A stretch of 20,822 nt of DNA from a virus, in IMG/VR virus record IMGVR_UViG_3300042525_000769, positions 1 to 20,822 of that record, one strand, 5' to 3'. Shown piece after piece: positions 10,353-16,976 of the stretch; within the stretch, counting starts at the first letter, position 1; each line of letters begins with the position of its first letter. A program made the translations under genes and the position numbers. Under the pieces are notes generated by a model. The model was not told where the DNA came from. It ran no database searches and saw only the letters and a program-made list of their open reading frames with translations.

Positions 10353-10535
10353 TCAACCGAACCTTTTTTGCTCCTTCCAGGAGCTTTTTTCTTGGGCAGC
10401 TTCTTCCGTAATTCCCGATGGGGAAGATTCTTTAGCCTTTAGCGCTTCAGCCCCTGTTTCTTCCCTAGAAGGCTCGTCCCAGGAAGGATTAGAAACTCCC
10501 CAAGAAGGATCGTGATCGGCCCAGATGATCTTCAT
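10353..10535 (-). CDS. Small Trp/Ser/Glu-rich hypothetical protein, 60 aa
   Basis: ATG 10535 opens MKIIWADHDPSWGVSNPSWD, continuing with many Glu, Ser and Ala and a Lys-rich end. A starting hydrophobic strand (MKIIWAD) followed by two similar DPSWG/NPSWD units and a low-complexity acidic tail suggests a disordered protein. The last 60 bases share sequence with the plus-strand terminator at 10370-10390. A TATAAT and mini-frames lie upstream (10561-10586). Confidence 0.55.
   Translation of the reverse strand: MKIIWADHDPSWGVSNPSWDEPSREETGAEALKAKESSPSGITEEAAQEKSSWKEQKRFG
10370..10390 (+). terminator. Intrinsic terminator (plus strand)
   Basis: GCTCCT and AGGAGC form a 6-bp stem with a three-base loop, followed by TTTTTT (10385-10390). 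It is placed to end the plus-strand small-gene operon, although it lies within the convergent minus-strand coding sequence. Confidence 0.7.
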
Positions 10536-10560
10536 TATTGACAATTATGCACTAGCCATA

Positions 10561-10566
10561 ATTATA
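10561..10566 (-). promoter_or_regulatory. Possible promoter for the 60-residue protein gene
   Basis: On the minus strand a perfect TATAAT (10566-10561) sits in an AT-rich leader. The hexamer 17 bases upstream, TTTTAA, is a poor -35. It could give the small downstream gene its own transcript in addition to readthrough from the helicase gene. Confidence 0.3.
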
Positions 10567-10583
10567 AGCCAGTCATAACCTCC

Positions 10584-12566
10584 TTAAAAGAATTCGTCAT
10601 CAAGGGAGCTGTCGCTTTCTTTTGCTGGAGCAGCGGGAGAGTGATTGCTCTCGAAATCAAGGTCGGGCTCTTGGTACTCCCAGGAATGGTACACTCTCTG
10701 CTTTTCTCCATTGGGACCATTCTCAAAGCTGCTGGTGATCAAGCCTTGCCTTCTAGCCACTTCCAGCATTTTGCTCGTGCCAGCAATGTCAAATGCTCCA
10801 GCCATTGCTGCCGCTTGTTGTTTGGTGAAGCGCTCGTGCTTGCGCATGTTGATAGTGTTCACCACGCGATCCAGCTCTTCCAAGCTTCCGCCCAGAGGGC
10901 CAGCATATTCCCAGCCATAGTTCAATGCATCGCGGCGAAGCATGTGCTTGCCAGTGAGACCGCTTCTGCTCTTAAGCCATTCAAGATGAAACTGACTGCC
11001 GTCGAAATTATTTTCAGGCTTGGTAAGTTTCACCACTTCGCTAACATTATCAACAAAGCTTGTTGAGTCGCGAAGTCCTCCACTTTTGTTCAAATGGTGA
11101 AGAATGAGAATGGAACATTTGTAAGTGTTGGCAATATCACGCAGACCATAAATAACATCGCCAGCATTGCTTTTAATTAGATCCACGTCCATGCCCGCAA
11201 GGCACGCGGTGAGGGAGTCAATGGTGATAAACAATGGGCGATGCTTGCGAACGTAATCTTCCAACTGTCGCATGTGCGCAAAGCGCCAAGTCTCCCAGAA
11301 TGCAATGGTGCCAGGGTCTAAGCCAGCATCTTCATAGCCGATCACGCCAAGCTTTTCACTGGTATCCACCAAGGGCTCATCACTTTGAATAATAAGGCTC
11401 TTGCCTTTCATGCAGCGCCGTCCAGACCATGGCGTGCCAAGGGCAATGTGCAACGCCCAGTTGTAGGCGACAGTGCTCTTGCCGGTGCCGCCAGAAGCTG
11501 CTAGTAGCATCACAGTGCCAAGCGGCATGATACCAGCAATCAGCCAGTCGCGAGCTTTGTCGGAGTTGGCAATCGTCAGAGCATCAATGGTTTCAATTTC
11601 TTCCCTGCCATATATGCGTCCTTTTGCTTCTTCAATGATCTTGTCAATGTTTTGCTGATTCATCTTCACTGCACGCTGCTCCAGCCATGAGCTGGTTTCG
11701 TAAGCAATGCGAGCATCATTGGCATAGAGGCCAACGAAATTTTCTACCGTGGAGATAATCTCCTCGTAAGAAGGCTTGCCGTCTTGATTCTTGTGGCGGC
11801 TCTTGGTGACAATGGAAGAAAGCAGTTCATCTTTCGTGGCGCCTTCTTCAATGTAATCAGCTAAGTCATAGCCATTTCCAGGCGGGAGATTGTCCCATTC
11901 CCACGAACGCGGATCGGCATACAGCCACGCTGCTCCAGGATTGTCATTGGCGATTTCCGCCATGAAGGCTACGCCTTGTTCATCCCTGTCGGGAGCCAAG
12001 ACAATCTTCTGTCCCTTGAAAAGCTGGCTGTAGTCGCCGTTGGTGCGATATTGTTTCGATCCGCCAAGGAAGGTGACAGCAGGCAGGCCAATAGCCCAGC
12101 AGGCTTCGCAGGTGAGTTCACCTTCAACCACGATGATGGGCAAGCCAGTCTTCTGGCTCTCCTCAACGGCTTCCGAATATTTGTACGGCAAAATGCCGGC
12201 TTTCATCTCCTGCAGGAGCGCCTTCTGGTTGGTGGCATCCGATGGGATGGTGGGAAATTCTTGCCAGATGCGTTTTGAGCCGCTCGAATCGTCTCGATGC
12301 ACCCGAACGATTTCTTCGCGCTGTTTGTTGTAGTAGGGGAAGTGATGCGAGCCAGTCTCCCTGTAGGGCTTTTCCCATCGCACCATTGGAGCCAGCACAT
12401 TGCGGATGTCGGCCCTGTGAGCGGAGCTGGGGTCGTGCCAGCAGTTGTAGCCGCCTGTGGTCTTGTTCACCGTGAAGTCGTTGCCGCCGCATGCGGGGCA
12501 GACGAACTTGCCCTTCTCGTTGCTGGGCTCGAGTTGCTCGAGGAAGTCGAGGATGTTAAAGGCCAT
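10584..12566 (-). CDS. Primase-helicase: zinc finger, TOPRIM-like and RecA-fold ATPase
   Basis: ATG 12566 gives 660 residues. C23, C26, C42 and H44 (FVCPACGGND, YNCWH) form an N-terminal zinc finger. A TOPRIM-like part follows, with IIVVEGELTCEACWAIGLPA (E148) and KIVLAPDRDEQG (D193, D195). The C-terminal half is a RecA-fold ATPase of the RepA/AAA_25 type: Walker A GGTGKST (359-365), Walker B FITID (D450) and an ILHHLNKSGG motif near 488-497. It should unwind DNA and prime at the fork, or load on DNA using its primase-like front. The C-terminus is an acidic, SSB-like tip (SLDDEFF). A minus-strand gene facing the plus-strand recombination operon, it shares a divergent region at 12567-12642. 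Confidence 0.88.
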   Translation of the reverse strand: MAFNILDFLEQLEPSNEKGKFVCPACGGNDFTVNKTTGGYNCWHDPSSAHRADIRNVLAPMVRWEKPYRETGSHHFPYYNKQREEIVRVHRDDSSGSKRIWQEFPTIPSDATNQKALLQEMKAGILPYKYSEAVEESQKTGLPIIVVEGELTCEACWAIGLPAVTFLGGSKQYRTNGDYSQLFKGQKIVLAPDRDEQGVAFMAEIANDNPGAAWLYADPRSWEWDNLPPGNGYDLADYIEEGATKDELLSSIVTKSRHKNQDGKPSYEEIISTVENFVGLYANDARIAYETSSWLEQRAVKMNQQNIDKIIEEAKGRIYGREEIETIDALTIANSDKARDWLIAGIMPLGTVMLLAASGGTGKSTVAYNWALHIALGTPWSGRRCMKGKSLIIQSDEPLVDTSEKLGVIGYEDAGLDPGTIAFWETWRFAHMRQLEDYVRKHRPLFITIDSLTACLAGMDVDLIKSNAGDVIYGLRDIANTYKCSILILHHLNKSGGLRDSTSFVDNVSEVVKLTKPENNFDGSQFHLEWLKSRSGLTGKHMLRRDALNYGWEYAGPLGGSLEELDRVVNTINMRKHERFTKQQAAAMAGAFDIAGTSKMLEVARRQGLITSSFENGPNGEKQRVYHSWEYQEPDLDFESNHSPAAPAKESDSSLDDEFF

Positions 12567-12642
12567 GCAGCATGGGAGGAATCAGACCATCATGCCATCG
12601 CGAGCCTGCTGTCGCAAGGCTTGTGGGCCATAAGAAAAGCTA

Positions 12643-12930
12643 ATGACTGAAAGGGCTTGCAGGAGGGCTTTGTGGGCCTATGCTCGGGAAGCCCTCGACA
12701 AAACCATGCCCACCAGCCTTTATGAAGGCGGCAAGCGCCGCCGCCACCTTACCCTCTCTGATCAAGCCTATGCCCACCTTTCGGCCATTTCAAGCGCCGC
12801 CCAACTTAGCAAGTCCGAGGCCGTGGAGCGGATTCTTCGGGGCTTCAGCTTCTACGAGGCGGACATCCTTAAAGACGAAGTGTGGCCCAGCATCATCGAC
12901 CATTCCATTCCCGGAGACCATGGAAACTAA
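12643..12930 (+). CDS. Ribbon-helix-helix (Arc/CopG-like) DNA-binding protein
   Basis: ATG 12643 gives 95 residues; ATG 12706 (MPTSLYEGGKRR) is an alternative start. Residues 33-67 show the RHH pattern: a basic strand RRRHLTLSDQAYAHL, a helix AISSAAQLSKSEAVERILRG with SKSEAVE typical of the second helix. The C-terminal part is acidic (YEADILKDEVWPSIIDH). RHH proteins bind operators as dimers, and this first gene of the plus-strand operon faces the primase-helicase, so autoregulation or control of the divergent unit is a reasonable inference. Confidence 0.7.
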   Translation: MTERACRRALWAYAREALDKTMPTSLYEGGKRRRHLTLSDQAYAHLSAISSAAQLSKSEAVERILRGFSFYEADILKDEVWPSIIDHSIPGDHGN

Positions 12931-13186
12931 AACTCTCTTTGTTTCGGAGATGATTCTCCTGCTGGAGCAATGCGTTGCAGAATTTGGCGACATGCCTGTT
13001 GGGGCGTATTCTGCTGAATACTGCTACGAACTGGGCAGAGCTGAAGACCTCATGAGCGTGTCTTTGCGAGTGATGAGTTCTTACGCAGGTTCATCAGCGG
13101 AGAACTTGCCTGGCATCGATCTCTCAAGCGATCGCTCTTCCACTCTCGACGACAAATTCCTCACCATCTTTTACAACGACAAATGA
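12920..13186 (+). CDS. Small phage protein related to its downstream neighbour, 88 aa
   Basis: ATG 12920 overlaps the previous gene by 11 bases. The protein reads METKTLFVSEMILLLEQCVA, EFGDMPVGAYSAEYCYELGR, and ends LDDKFLTIFYNDK. The succession of a starting helix, GDMP, a C.E..YE motif and a final strand with FYND is repeated in the next gene (GPDMP, CFEETAIDEGYEE and VIFYDN), so the two are paralogous. Function is unknown. A single cyanobacterial HIP1 octamer (GCGATCGC) lies at 13128-13135. Confidence 0.65.
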   Translation: METKTLFVSEMILLLEQCVAEFGDMPVGAYSAEYCYELGRAEDLMSVSLRVMSSYAGSSAENLPGIDLSSDRSSTLDDKFLTIFYNDK

Positions 13187-13446
13187 ATGTTTCCGAACTG
13201 CGCGAAATCCTTGCCAAGGCTGAAGCCCAGCATGGCCCCGACATGCCCATTCTTCTCTGCTTTGAAGAAACGGCTATTGATGAGGGTTATGAAGAGGCTT
13301 CCACTGAAGGCATTAGCGATGTGCGAATTGTAGAAGATTGGCCTCTTCCTGGTACAAGCCTGACCACTTACGAAGGCGAAAAGCCCAAGAAGCTTGTCAT
13401 TTTCTATGACAATCATTACAAGCTCGACTCGTCCATTGTTAAATGA
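13183..13446 (+). CDS. Small phage protein, paralogue of its upstream neighbour, 87 aa
   Basis: ATG 13183 overlaps the previous stop (ATGA), and its TGA overlaps the next ATG. The protein reads MNVSELREILAKAEAQHGPD, MPILLCFEETAIDEGYEEAS, and later KKLVIFYDNHYKLDSSIVK. The LREIL..A....GPDMP start is like that of small phage proteins annotated only as hypothetical. Position just before the annealing-protein gene is suggestive but no function can be assigned. Confidence 0.7.
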   Translation: MNVSELREILAKAEAQHGPDMPILLCFEETAIDEGYEEASTEGISDVRIVEDWPLPGTSLTTYEGEKPKKLVIFYDNHYKLDSSIVK

Positions 13447-14411
13447 ACCACTCCTTCCTCTCCTACGACCCTGCTAGTTTTGCTTCCATGACTCTTCCCG
13501 TGACTGCCGTGAACGAAGCCTTGCTCACTGAGCGCATGCTTGGCCATTTTTCGCCCCTTGACATTTCTCCTGAAGCCTTTAAGAAAGCTTATGAGCTTCC
13601 CATTGGCGATCACGTTGAGAAGAACTACAAAGGGCTGTCCTACCTGTCTTGGCCTTTTGCCTTCCGCTACCTCAACGAACAATTTCCTGGCGTGTTCGTT
13701 GCCTTTGAAGAAAAGGAAGCTGGCTGGCCAGTATTTGGCCGAGATGGCTGCTGGCTGCTGCGTCCTTATTTGACGGACGGCATTAGACGCACTCCTGCGC
13801 TGGTGTTCCCCGTGATGGACAACAAGCACAACGCAGTGAAGGAGCTGGATGCTCGCCAAGTGAGCGACAACATCCAACGTGCCAGTGTTAAGTGCATTGC
13901 CACCTTCACCGGCCTTGGCCTCAAGCTTTATGCAGGTGAAGACATTCCTAAAGCCGATGAAGAAACAACGTCCAGGCTCCCGCTCCAACAGGAAAGCCCG
14001 AAGCCTGAAGCGCGGACTGTCGCGAAGGAACAAAAGGCTGCAGAGCCTGCTGCAGCATCTGGAGGCGATGGGACTTCTGCCTCTAATGGAGCCAGTGAGT
14101 TCGATGGCAAAGGAGCGCTTCTTAGCTTCTGCAAAGCCAATCCTCTCGGCAAAGCTGATGAGCGTGCAAGCCTGATGCTGGGCAAGAATGCGCTGCAGGC
14201 CCTTGGCTTGGCAAAAGGCGAAGACATTCAGGATGCTGAAATGTTTGCCAATGTCATCAGCACCATGGTCACTTCATGGACAAAGGAAGAAGGCATCAAG
14301 ATTACAAAGGTGGCAATGGCAAAAGAAATTGATTGCCTGCGTGCCGCTTGTCTTGATGGAGCTGATGCTGCCATTGAATGGGTTAAGGCATATGTGGAGG
14401 GAAAAAAGTAG
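13443..14411 (+). CDS. Sak1-like single-strand annealing protein (DUF1071)
   Basis: ATG 13443 overlaps the previous stop (ATGA); 322 residues. The DUF1071/Sak1 core spans about 63-168: KGLSYLSWPFAFRYLNEQFP, then FPVMDNKHNAVKELDARQVS, DNIQRASVKCIATFTGLGLK and LYAGEDIPK, matching the family pattern LSYLSW..A...., LPVMD, ..N...R...K..A.FGLGL..YAGEDLP. Such proteins bind ssDNA and anneal complementary strands. A low-complexity linker (about 170-225) leads to a helical C-terminal domain (GKGALLSFCKANPLGKADER, KNALQALGLAKGEDIQ). The partner exonuclease is at 16162-16929. The last codons form A AAA AAG directly before TAG. Confidence 0.88.
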   Translation: MNHSFLSYDPASFASMTLPVTAVNEALLTERMLGHFSPLDISPEAFKKAYELPIGDHVEKNYKGLSYLSWPFAFRYLNEQFPGVFVAFEEKEAGWPVFGRDGCWLLRPYLTDGIRRTPALVFPVMDNKHNAVKELDARQVSDNIQRASVKCIATFTGLGLKLYAGEDIPKADEETTSRLPLQQESPKPEARTVAKEQKAAEPAAASGGDGTSASNGASEFDGKGALLSFCKANPLGKADERASLMLGKNALQALGLAKGEDIQDAEMFANVISTMVTSWTKEEGIKITKVAMAKEIDCLRAACLDGADAAIEWVKAYVEGKK

Positions 14412-14451
14412 ATAGAGCAGCAGCCAGGCTCGCAAGAAGTTTTGCGGGCCT
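14402..14451 (+). other. Slippery A-tract followed by a 10-bp stem-loop
   Basis: Six A and one G (14402-14408) read as A AAA AAG in the annealing-protein frame, immediately before TAG (14409-14411). Downstream, AGGCTCGCAA (14426-14435) pairs with TTGCGGGCCT (14442-14451), one G-U pair, loop GAAGTT. A -1 shift would add 43 codons up to TAA 14537-14539. It may also be just an mRNA hairpin. Confidence 0.4.
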
Positions 14452-14483
14452 GATTGCCTGCGACGAAGACGGAAATCCTCTCG

Positions 14484-14840
14484 ATGAACGCCATGAATCA
14501 TTCTCATCCCATCAACCCTCCATCATTGGCAATAATTAAAAAATGGATCATTGATAACGGACTTACTGTATCAATCGCAGAGGCGTCTGCCATCGCATCG
14601 CTAGCGTCTCGCCTTGGCGCTGACCAAGAGCTGGAAGCCTGTTGTAAGTGGCTTGACGAGTATCTTCTGGCACCTAAGGGAGCACAGCTCCGCGTCGCCC
14701 GCCGTCCTAAGAAACCAAGCCTAAGAGAGCAGGCGCTGCTTGCCATCGACACCGCTGTTGCTGATGGACGCTTGTCTTCCGAGGTGAGCGACTTAGTCCG
14801 CTGTGCCTTTGACAAACTGGAGACAATGCCCCGTGATTGA
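14484..14840 (+). CDS. Paralogue of the 'WGAD.EL.AC' protein, 118 aa
   Basis: ATG 14484 is used; ATG 14493 (MNHSHPINPPS) is nearly as good. The protein has NHSHPINPPSLAIIKKWIID, LASRLGADQELEACCKWLDE, RVARRPKKPSLREQALLAID and a final LVRCAFDKLE helix. These four blocks also occur in the 8744-9076 protein, so the two are clear paralogues about 5.4 kb apart. The function of the family is unknown. Its TGA is overlapped by the GTG start of the next gene. Confidence 0.72.
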   Translation: MNAMNHSHPINPPSLAIIKKWIIDNGLTVSIAEASAIASLASRLGADQELEACCKWLDEYLLAPKGAQLRVARRPKKPSLREQALLAIDTAVADGRLSSEVSDLVRCAFDKLETMPRD

Positions 14841-15036
14841 CGCAGTCATCCAGGTTAGGGTTCAAGGGTTTGAATGGCCATCAGTGCTTGGCCACTACAG
14901 TTTGATGGGTCCAGTCAACAGGCTAGGCTCTTGGCGCTGGTATGAACGCAAGTTTGACGGGATGACTCAGCGCGTCAAAGTTAATCATCTTCTTGAGCCG
15001 ATCGACCTAAGAGGATTTTGTGATGACTCGTTTTGA
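14833..15036 (+). CDS. Hypothetical protein with GTG start, 67 aa
   Basis: GTG 14833 overlaps the end of the previous gene and opens MIDAVIQVRVQGFEWPSVLG, HYSLMGPVNRLGSWRWYERK and FDGMTQRVKVNHLLEPIDLR. Longer starts would overlap much more. Strand-like stretches and aromatic residues predominate, compatible with a small beta protein. No family is recognised. It overlaps the following zinc-ribbon gene by 14 bases. Confidence 0.6.
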   Translation: MIDAVIQVRVQGFEWPSVLGHYSLMGPVNRLGSWRWYERKFDGMTQRVKVNHLLEPIDLRGFCDDSF

Positions 15037-15271
15037 TGAGCTGCAACATTGCCCTGAATGCGGCAGTCTCTGGCACGACCAGCCGATTCCAGAAGAAAGC
15101 CGTCATTTATTTGGCGGCTCCAAATGGTTCAGCCGCGTGATTCTCCTGTCGTCGTGGGAGACAGACCGTGGCTTTGCCTATCAATGCCCAGACTGCGGCA
15201 CCACTTGGGACCGTAACACTGGCGCGATCATCGACCATCCCAAAGTAAGCCTTTCGTTTCCCCGACCATGA
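15023..15271 (+). CDS. Zinc-ribbon phage protein, 82 aa
   Basis: ATG 15023 is eight bases after a GAGG Shine-Dalgarno-like site, and a GTG one codon earlier is less likely. Two CxxC pairs, CPECGSLWHDQPIPEE near the start and QCPDCGTTWDR near the end, bracket RHLFGGSKWFSRVILLSSWE. The order CP.CG..W...PIP.E....(Y/F)GG...FSRVI......CPDCG..W is one I recognise from many phages. It probably binds one zinc, with an unknown role. Its TGA overlaps the next ATG (ATGA). Confidence 0.8.
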   Translation: MTRFDELQHCPECGSLWHDQPIPEESRHLFGGSKWFSRVILLSSWETDRGFAYQCPDCGTTWDRNTGAIIDHPKVSLSFPRP

Positions 15272-15399
15272 AAATCGTTCTCCTCTTCTTCTGCTTTTTG
15301 CCCATCGCTGCTGCAGCTTGCAATCAGCCCATCATCAAAAACGGCTCCTGCCCGCTTGGCTACTACAGCTCTGGCGGCTATTGCATTCCTAGTCGTTGA
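15268..15399 (+). CDS. Small secreted Cys-rich peptide, 43 aa
   Basis: ATG 15268 overlaps the previous stop (ATGA). The product begins with a signal sequence MKIVLLFFCFLPIAAAACNQ, followed by PIIKNGSCPLGYYSSGGYCI and PSR. The Cys after AAAA would fit a lipoprotein poorly, because the -3 residue is Ala. The CP.GY..SG.YC.P motif is found in small secreted proteins of cyanobacteria and their phages. The Cys pair probably forms a disulfide outside the cytoplasm. The role is unknown. Confidence 0.7.
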   Translation: MKIVLLFFCFLPIAAAACNQPIIKNGSCPLGYYSSGGYCIPSR

Positions 15400-15439
15400 C
15401 GGTACAGTGGCTTGTCTAGACCTTTGCCTGCAGGCCACT

Positions 15440-16165
15440 ATGCTTTCTTTTGAACGCTTTGAACCAAGGCGCATCAGCCTCAATGGAAAAAGGCATGTTA
15501 AGCTTAAAGCTTTCAAGGAAGATATTTTGGCTGGTACTTACAACTTGACAGGTCAAAGGATTGGGATGTTGGTCGTACTAGAGCGTGCTCCAAGCCTTAA
15601 AGGTGCCTCCACTTGGATGTGTAAATGTGATTGCGGAACAATCAAAAGGATACGAGGCCAGTACCTGCGAAATGGCGACGCCGTTTCCTGTGGATGCTAT
15701 GTCAGGACCATGAGAAAAACTCACGGGCGCAAGACGAGCAAAGAAGGCACAAGGGATCGTACGTATACGACCTTTACATCAATGAAGGGGCGTGTTTTAA
15801 ATCCCAACAATCCTGCCTATTGCAACTACGGAAAAAGGGGAATAAAAATTTGCGATGAATGGATGGAGGGCGGGTTCTTGCGATTTCTTGCCGACATGGG
15901 AGAACGCCCACTGGGTACATCCTTAGATCGCATCGACACTGATGGTGATTACTGCCCAGAAAACTGCAAATGGTCGACTCCTATTGAGCAGGCACAGAAC
16001 AGGCGCAATTCAAAATTATTATCTCTACAAAGTAGAACGCAAACTCTTGCTGCATGGGCCAGAGAATTAAACCTGAGCCGGCATGTGCTTGGCAAAAAAT
16101 TGCAAAGTGGTACAATGCTCGAAGAAATACAAATGGAGTCTATTTCTGATAGAGCCGAAAAATGA
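15440..16165 (+). CDS. HNH homing-type endonuclease with zinc-binding N-region, 241 aa
   Basis: ATG 15440 gives 241 residues. After an opening MLSFERFEPRRISLNGKRHV, the part 36-87 has LTGQRIGMLVVLERAP and a Cys cluster (TWMCKCDCGTIKR, SCGC). The catalytic region 107-188 follows the phage HNH pattern: RTYTTFTSMKGRVLNPNNPA, YCNYGKRGIKICDEW, DMGERPLGTSLDRIDTDGDY, NCKWSTPIEQAQNRR. A helical DNA-binding end (QTLAAWARELNLSRHVLGKK) completes it. Such enzymes make site-specific cuts that spread their gene. The start resembles that of the next gene, which suggests insertion there. Its TGA overlaps the exonuclease ATG (ATGA). Confidence 0.82.
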   Translation: MLSFERFEPRRISLNGKRHVKLKAFKEDILAGTYNLTGQRIGMLVVLERAPSLKGASTWMCKCDCGTIKRIRGQYLRNGDAVSCGCYVRTMRKTHGRKTSKEGTRDRTYTTFTSMKGRVLNPNNPAYCNYGKRGIKICDEWMEGGFLRFLADMGERPLGTSLDRIDTDGDYCPENCKWSTPIEQAQNRRNSKLLSLQSRTQTLAAWARELNLSRHVLGKKLQSGTMLEEIQMESISDRAEK

Positions 16166-16929
16166 GCAGCAAAATGCAGCGTTTTGAGCCAAACCGAATC
16201 AGTTTAAACAATCGCCGCCACTATCAGTGCTTAGGCTTTCCGAACGTGCCAGAAGGCATCGTCCTGCCCTCAGTGACCACCTTCCTTTCAGCCATGGCTC
16301 CTGTGGCCAAGGTGATGGCCCTAATTAACTGGCGCAAGCGTGTGGGAGCTGATGAAGCCAATCGCCGCACTCGTCTTGCAGCCAATCGTGGCACCTGGAT
16401 GCACGGTGTGCTGGAAGATCATTTCGATGGGGAAGATATTGAGCACCACCTTGACAAAGCTCCCGACTGGCGTCCCTACTTTGAAGCAGTAGAGCCATTC
16501 CTGGAGGGCATTCAAGAGCCGCTGCTAGTGGAGAGTGCCGTGGCCTGGTATGACGCTGACCTTGGCATTGGCTATTCAGGCACGCTCGACATGGTGGCGC
16601 AAATGACCGGCGGCGCCATTGCTCTGGTCGATTGGAAGACCAGCTACAAGGAGAAACCTGACTACCAACTGGCCGACTACAAGCGGCAGCTAGGCGCCTA
16701 TTCCATGGCAGTAGAGCAAATGTACCAGCAACCCATTGATGAGGCATGGTGCGTTATTGCCTGCTACGACCCCGAAAACGAAGAAAGCGAGCCGTCATTG
16801 CAGCTCGTCCACCTTGATGGCTTTGAACTGATCAACCAGCAGCGCATCACGGCAGACACTGTTAAGAGATATTTCAAAGACCACTACCCAGGAGGCAAGG
16901 CATTTGCGCTCACCATGGATAGGGGGTAA
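16162..16929 (+). CDS. PD-(D/E)XK exonuclease, MGME1/RecB-like
   Basis: ATG 16162 gives 255 residues, with MQRFEPNRISL from M5 as an alternative start. A nuclease core is visible: H81 (WMHGVLEDHF), E124 (LLVESAVAWY), D143 in GYSGTLDMVAQM, D157 and K159 in IALVDWKTSYKEK, and Q176/Y180 in RQLGAYSMAVEQ. This is the pattern of MGME1-like and RecB-like exonucleases that resect single-stranded or duplex DNA ends. With the annealing protein it would form a recombination pair. Its C-terminal coding end carries the promoter of the next gene. Confidence 0.85.
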   Translation: MSSKMQRFEPNRISLNNRRHYQCLGFPNVPEGIVLPSVTTFLSAMAPVAKVMALINWRKRVGADEANRRTRLAANRGTWMHGVLEDHFDGEDIEHHLDKAPDWRPYFEAVEPFLEGIQEPLLVESAVAWYDADLGIGYSGTLDMVAQMTGGAIALVDWKTSYKEKPDYQLADYKRQLGAYSMAVEQMYQQPIDEAWCVIACYDPENEESEPSLQLVHLDGFELINQQRITADTVKRYFKDHYPGGKAFALTMDRG

Positions 16930-16953
16930 GATTGGCGGGCCCACAAAGGGCTC
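16904..16953 (+). promoter_or_regulatory. Promoter and 5-prime hairpin of the SSB candidate
   Basis: TTGCGC (16904-16909) lies 17 bases from TAAGAT (16927-16932). The transcript would start near 16938, at the foot of a hairpin GGGCCC (16937-16942), ACAAA, GGGCTC (16948-16953). An AGGAG site (16965-16969) follows, before ATG 16977. This gene therefore has its own strong-looking start signals inside the operon. Confidence 0.5.
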
Positions 16954-16976
16954 CATCACTCCTCAGGAGAAACACC

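Noticed and set aside
13128-13135. HIP1 octamer GCGATCGC
   Set aside because: A single copy in 20.8 kb is near chance and gives no evidence of HIP1 enrichment or of host identity.
13416-14033. 205-codon minus-strand open frame
   Set aside because: It lies opposite the Sak1-like annealing protein, which has a clear family core and ATGA coupling; the minus-strand translation shows no domain.
16325-16747. 140-codon minus-strand open frame
   Set aside because: Opposite the catalytic core of the PD-(D/E)XK exonuclease; Arg/Pro-rich with no motif.
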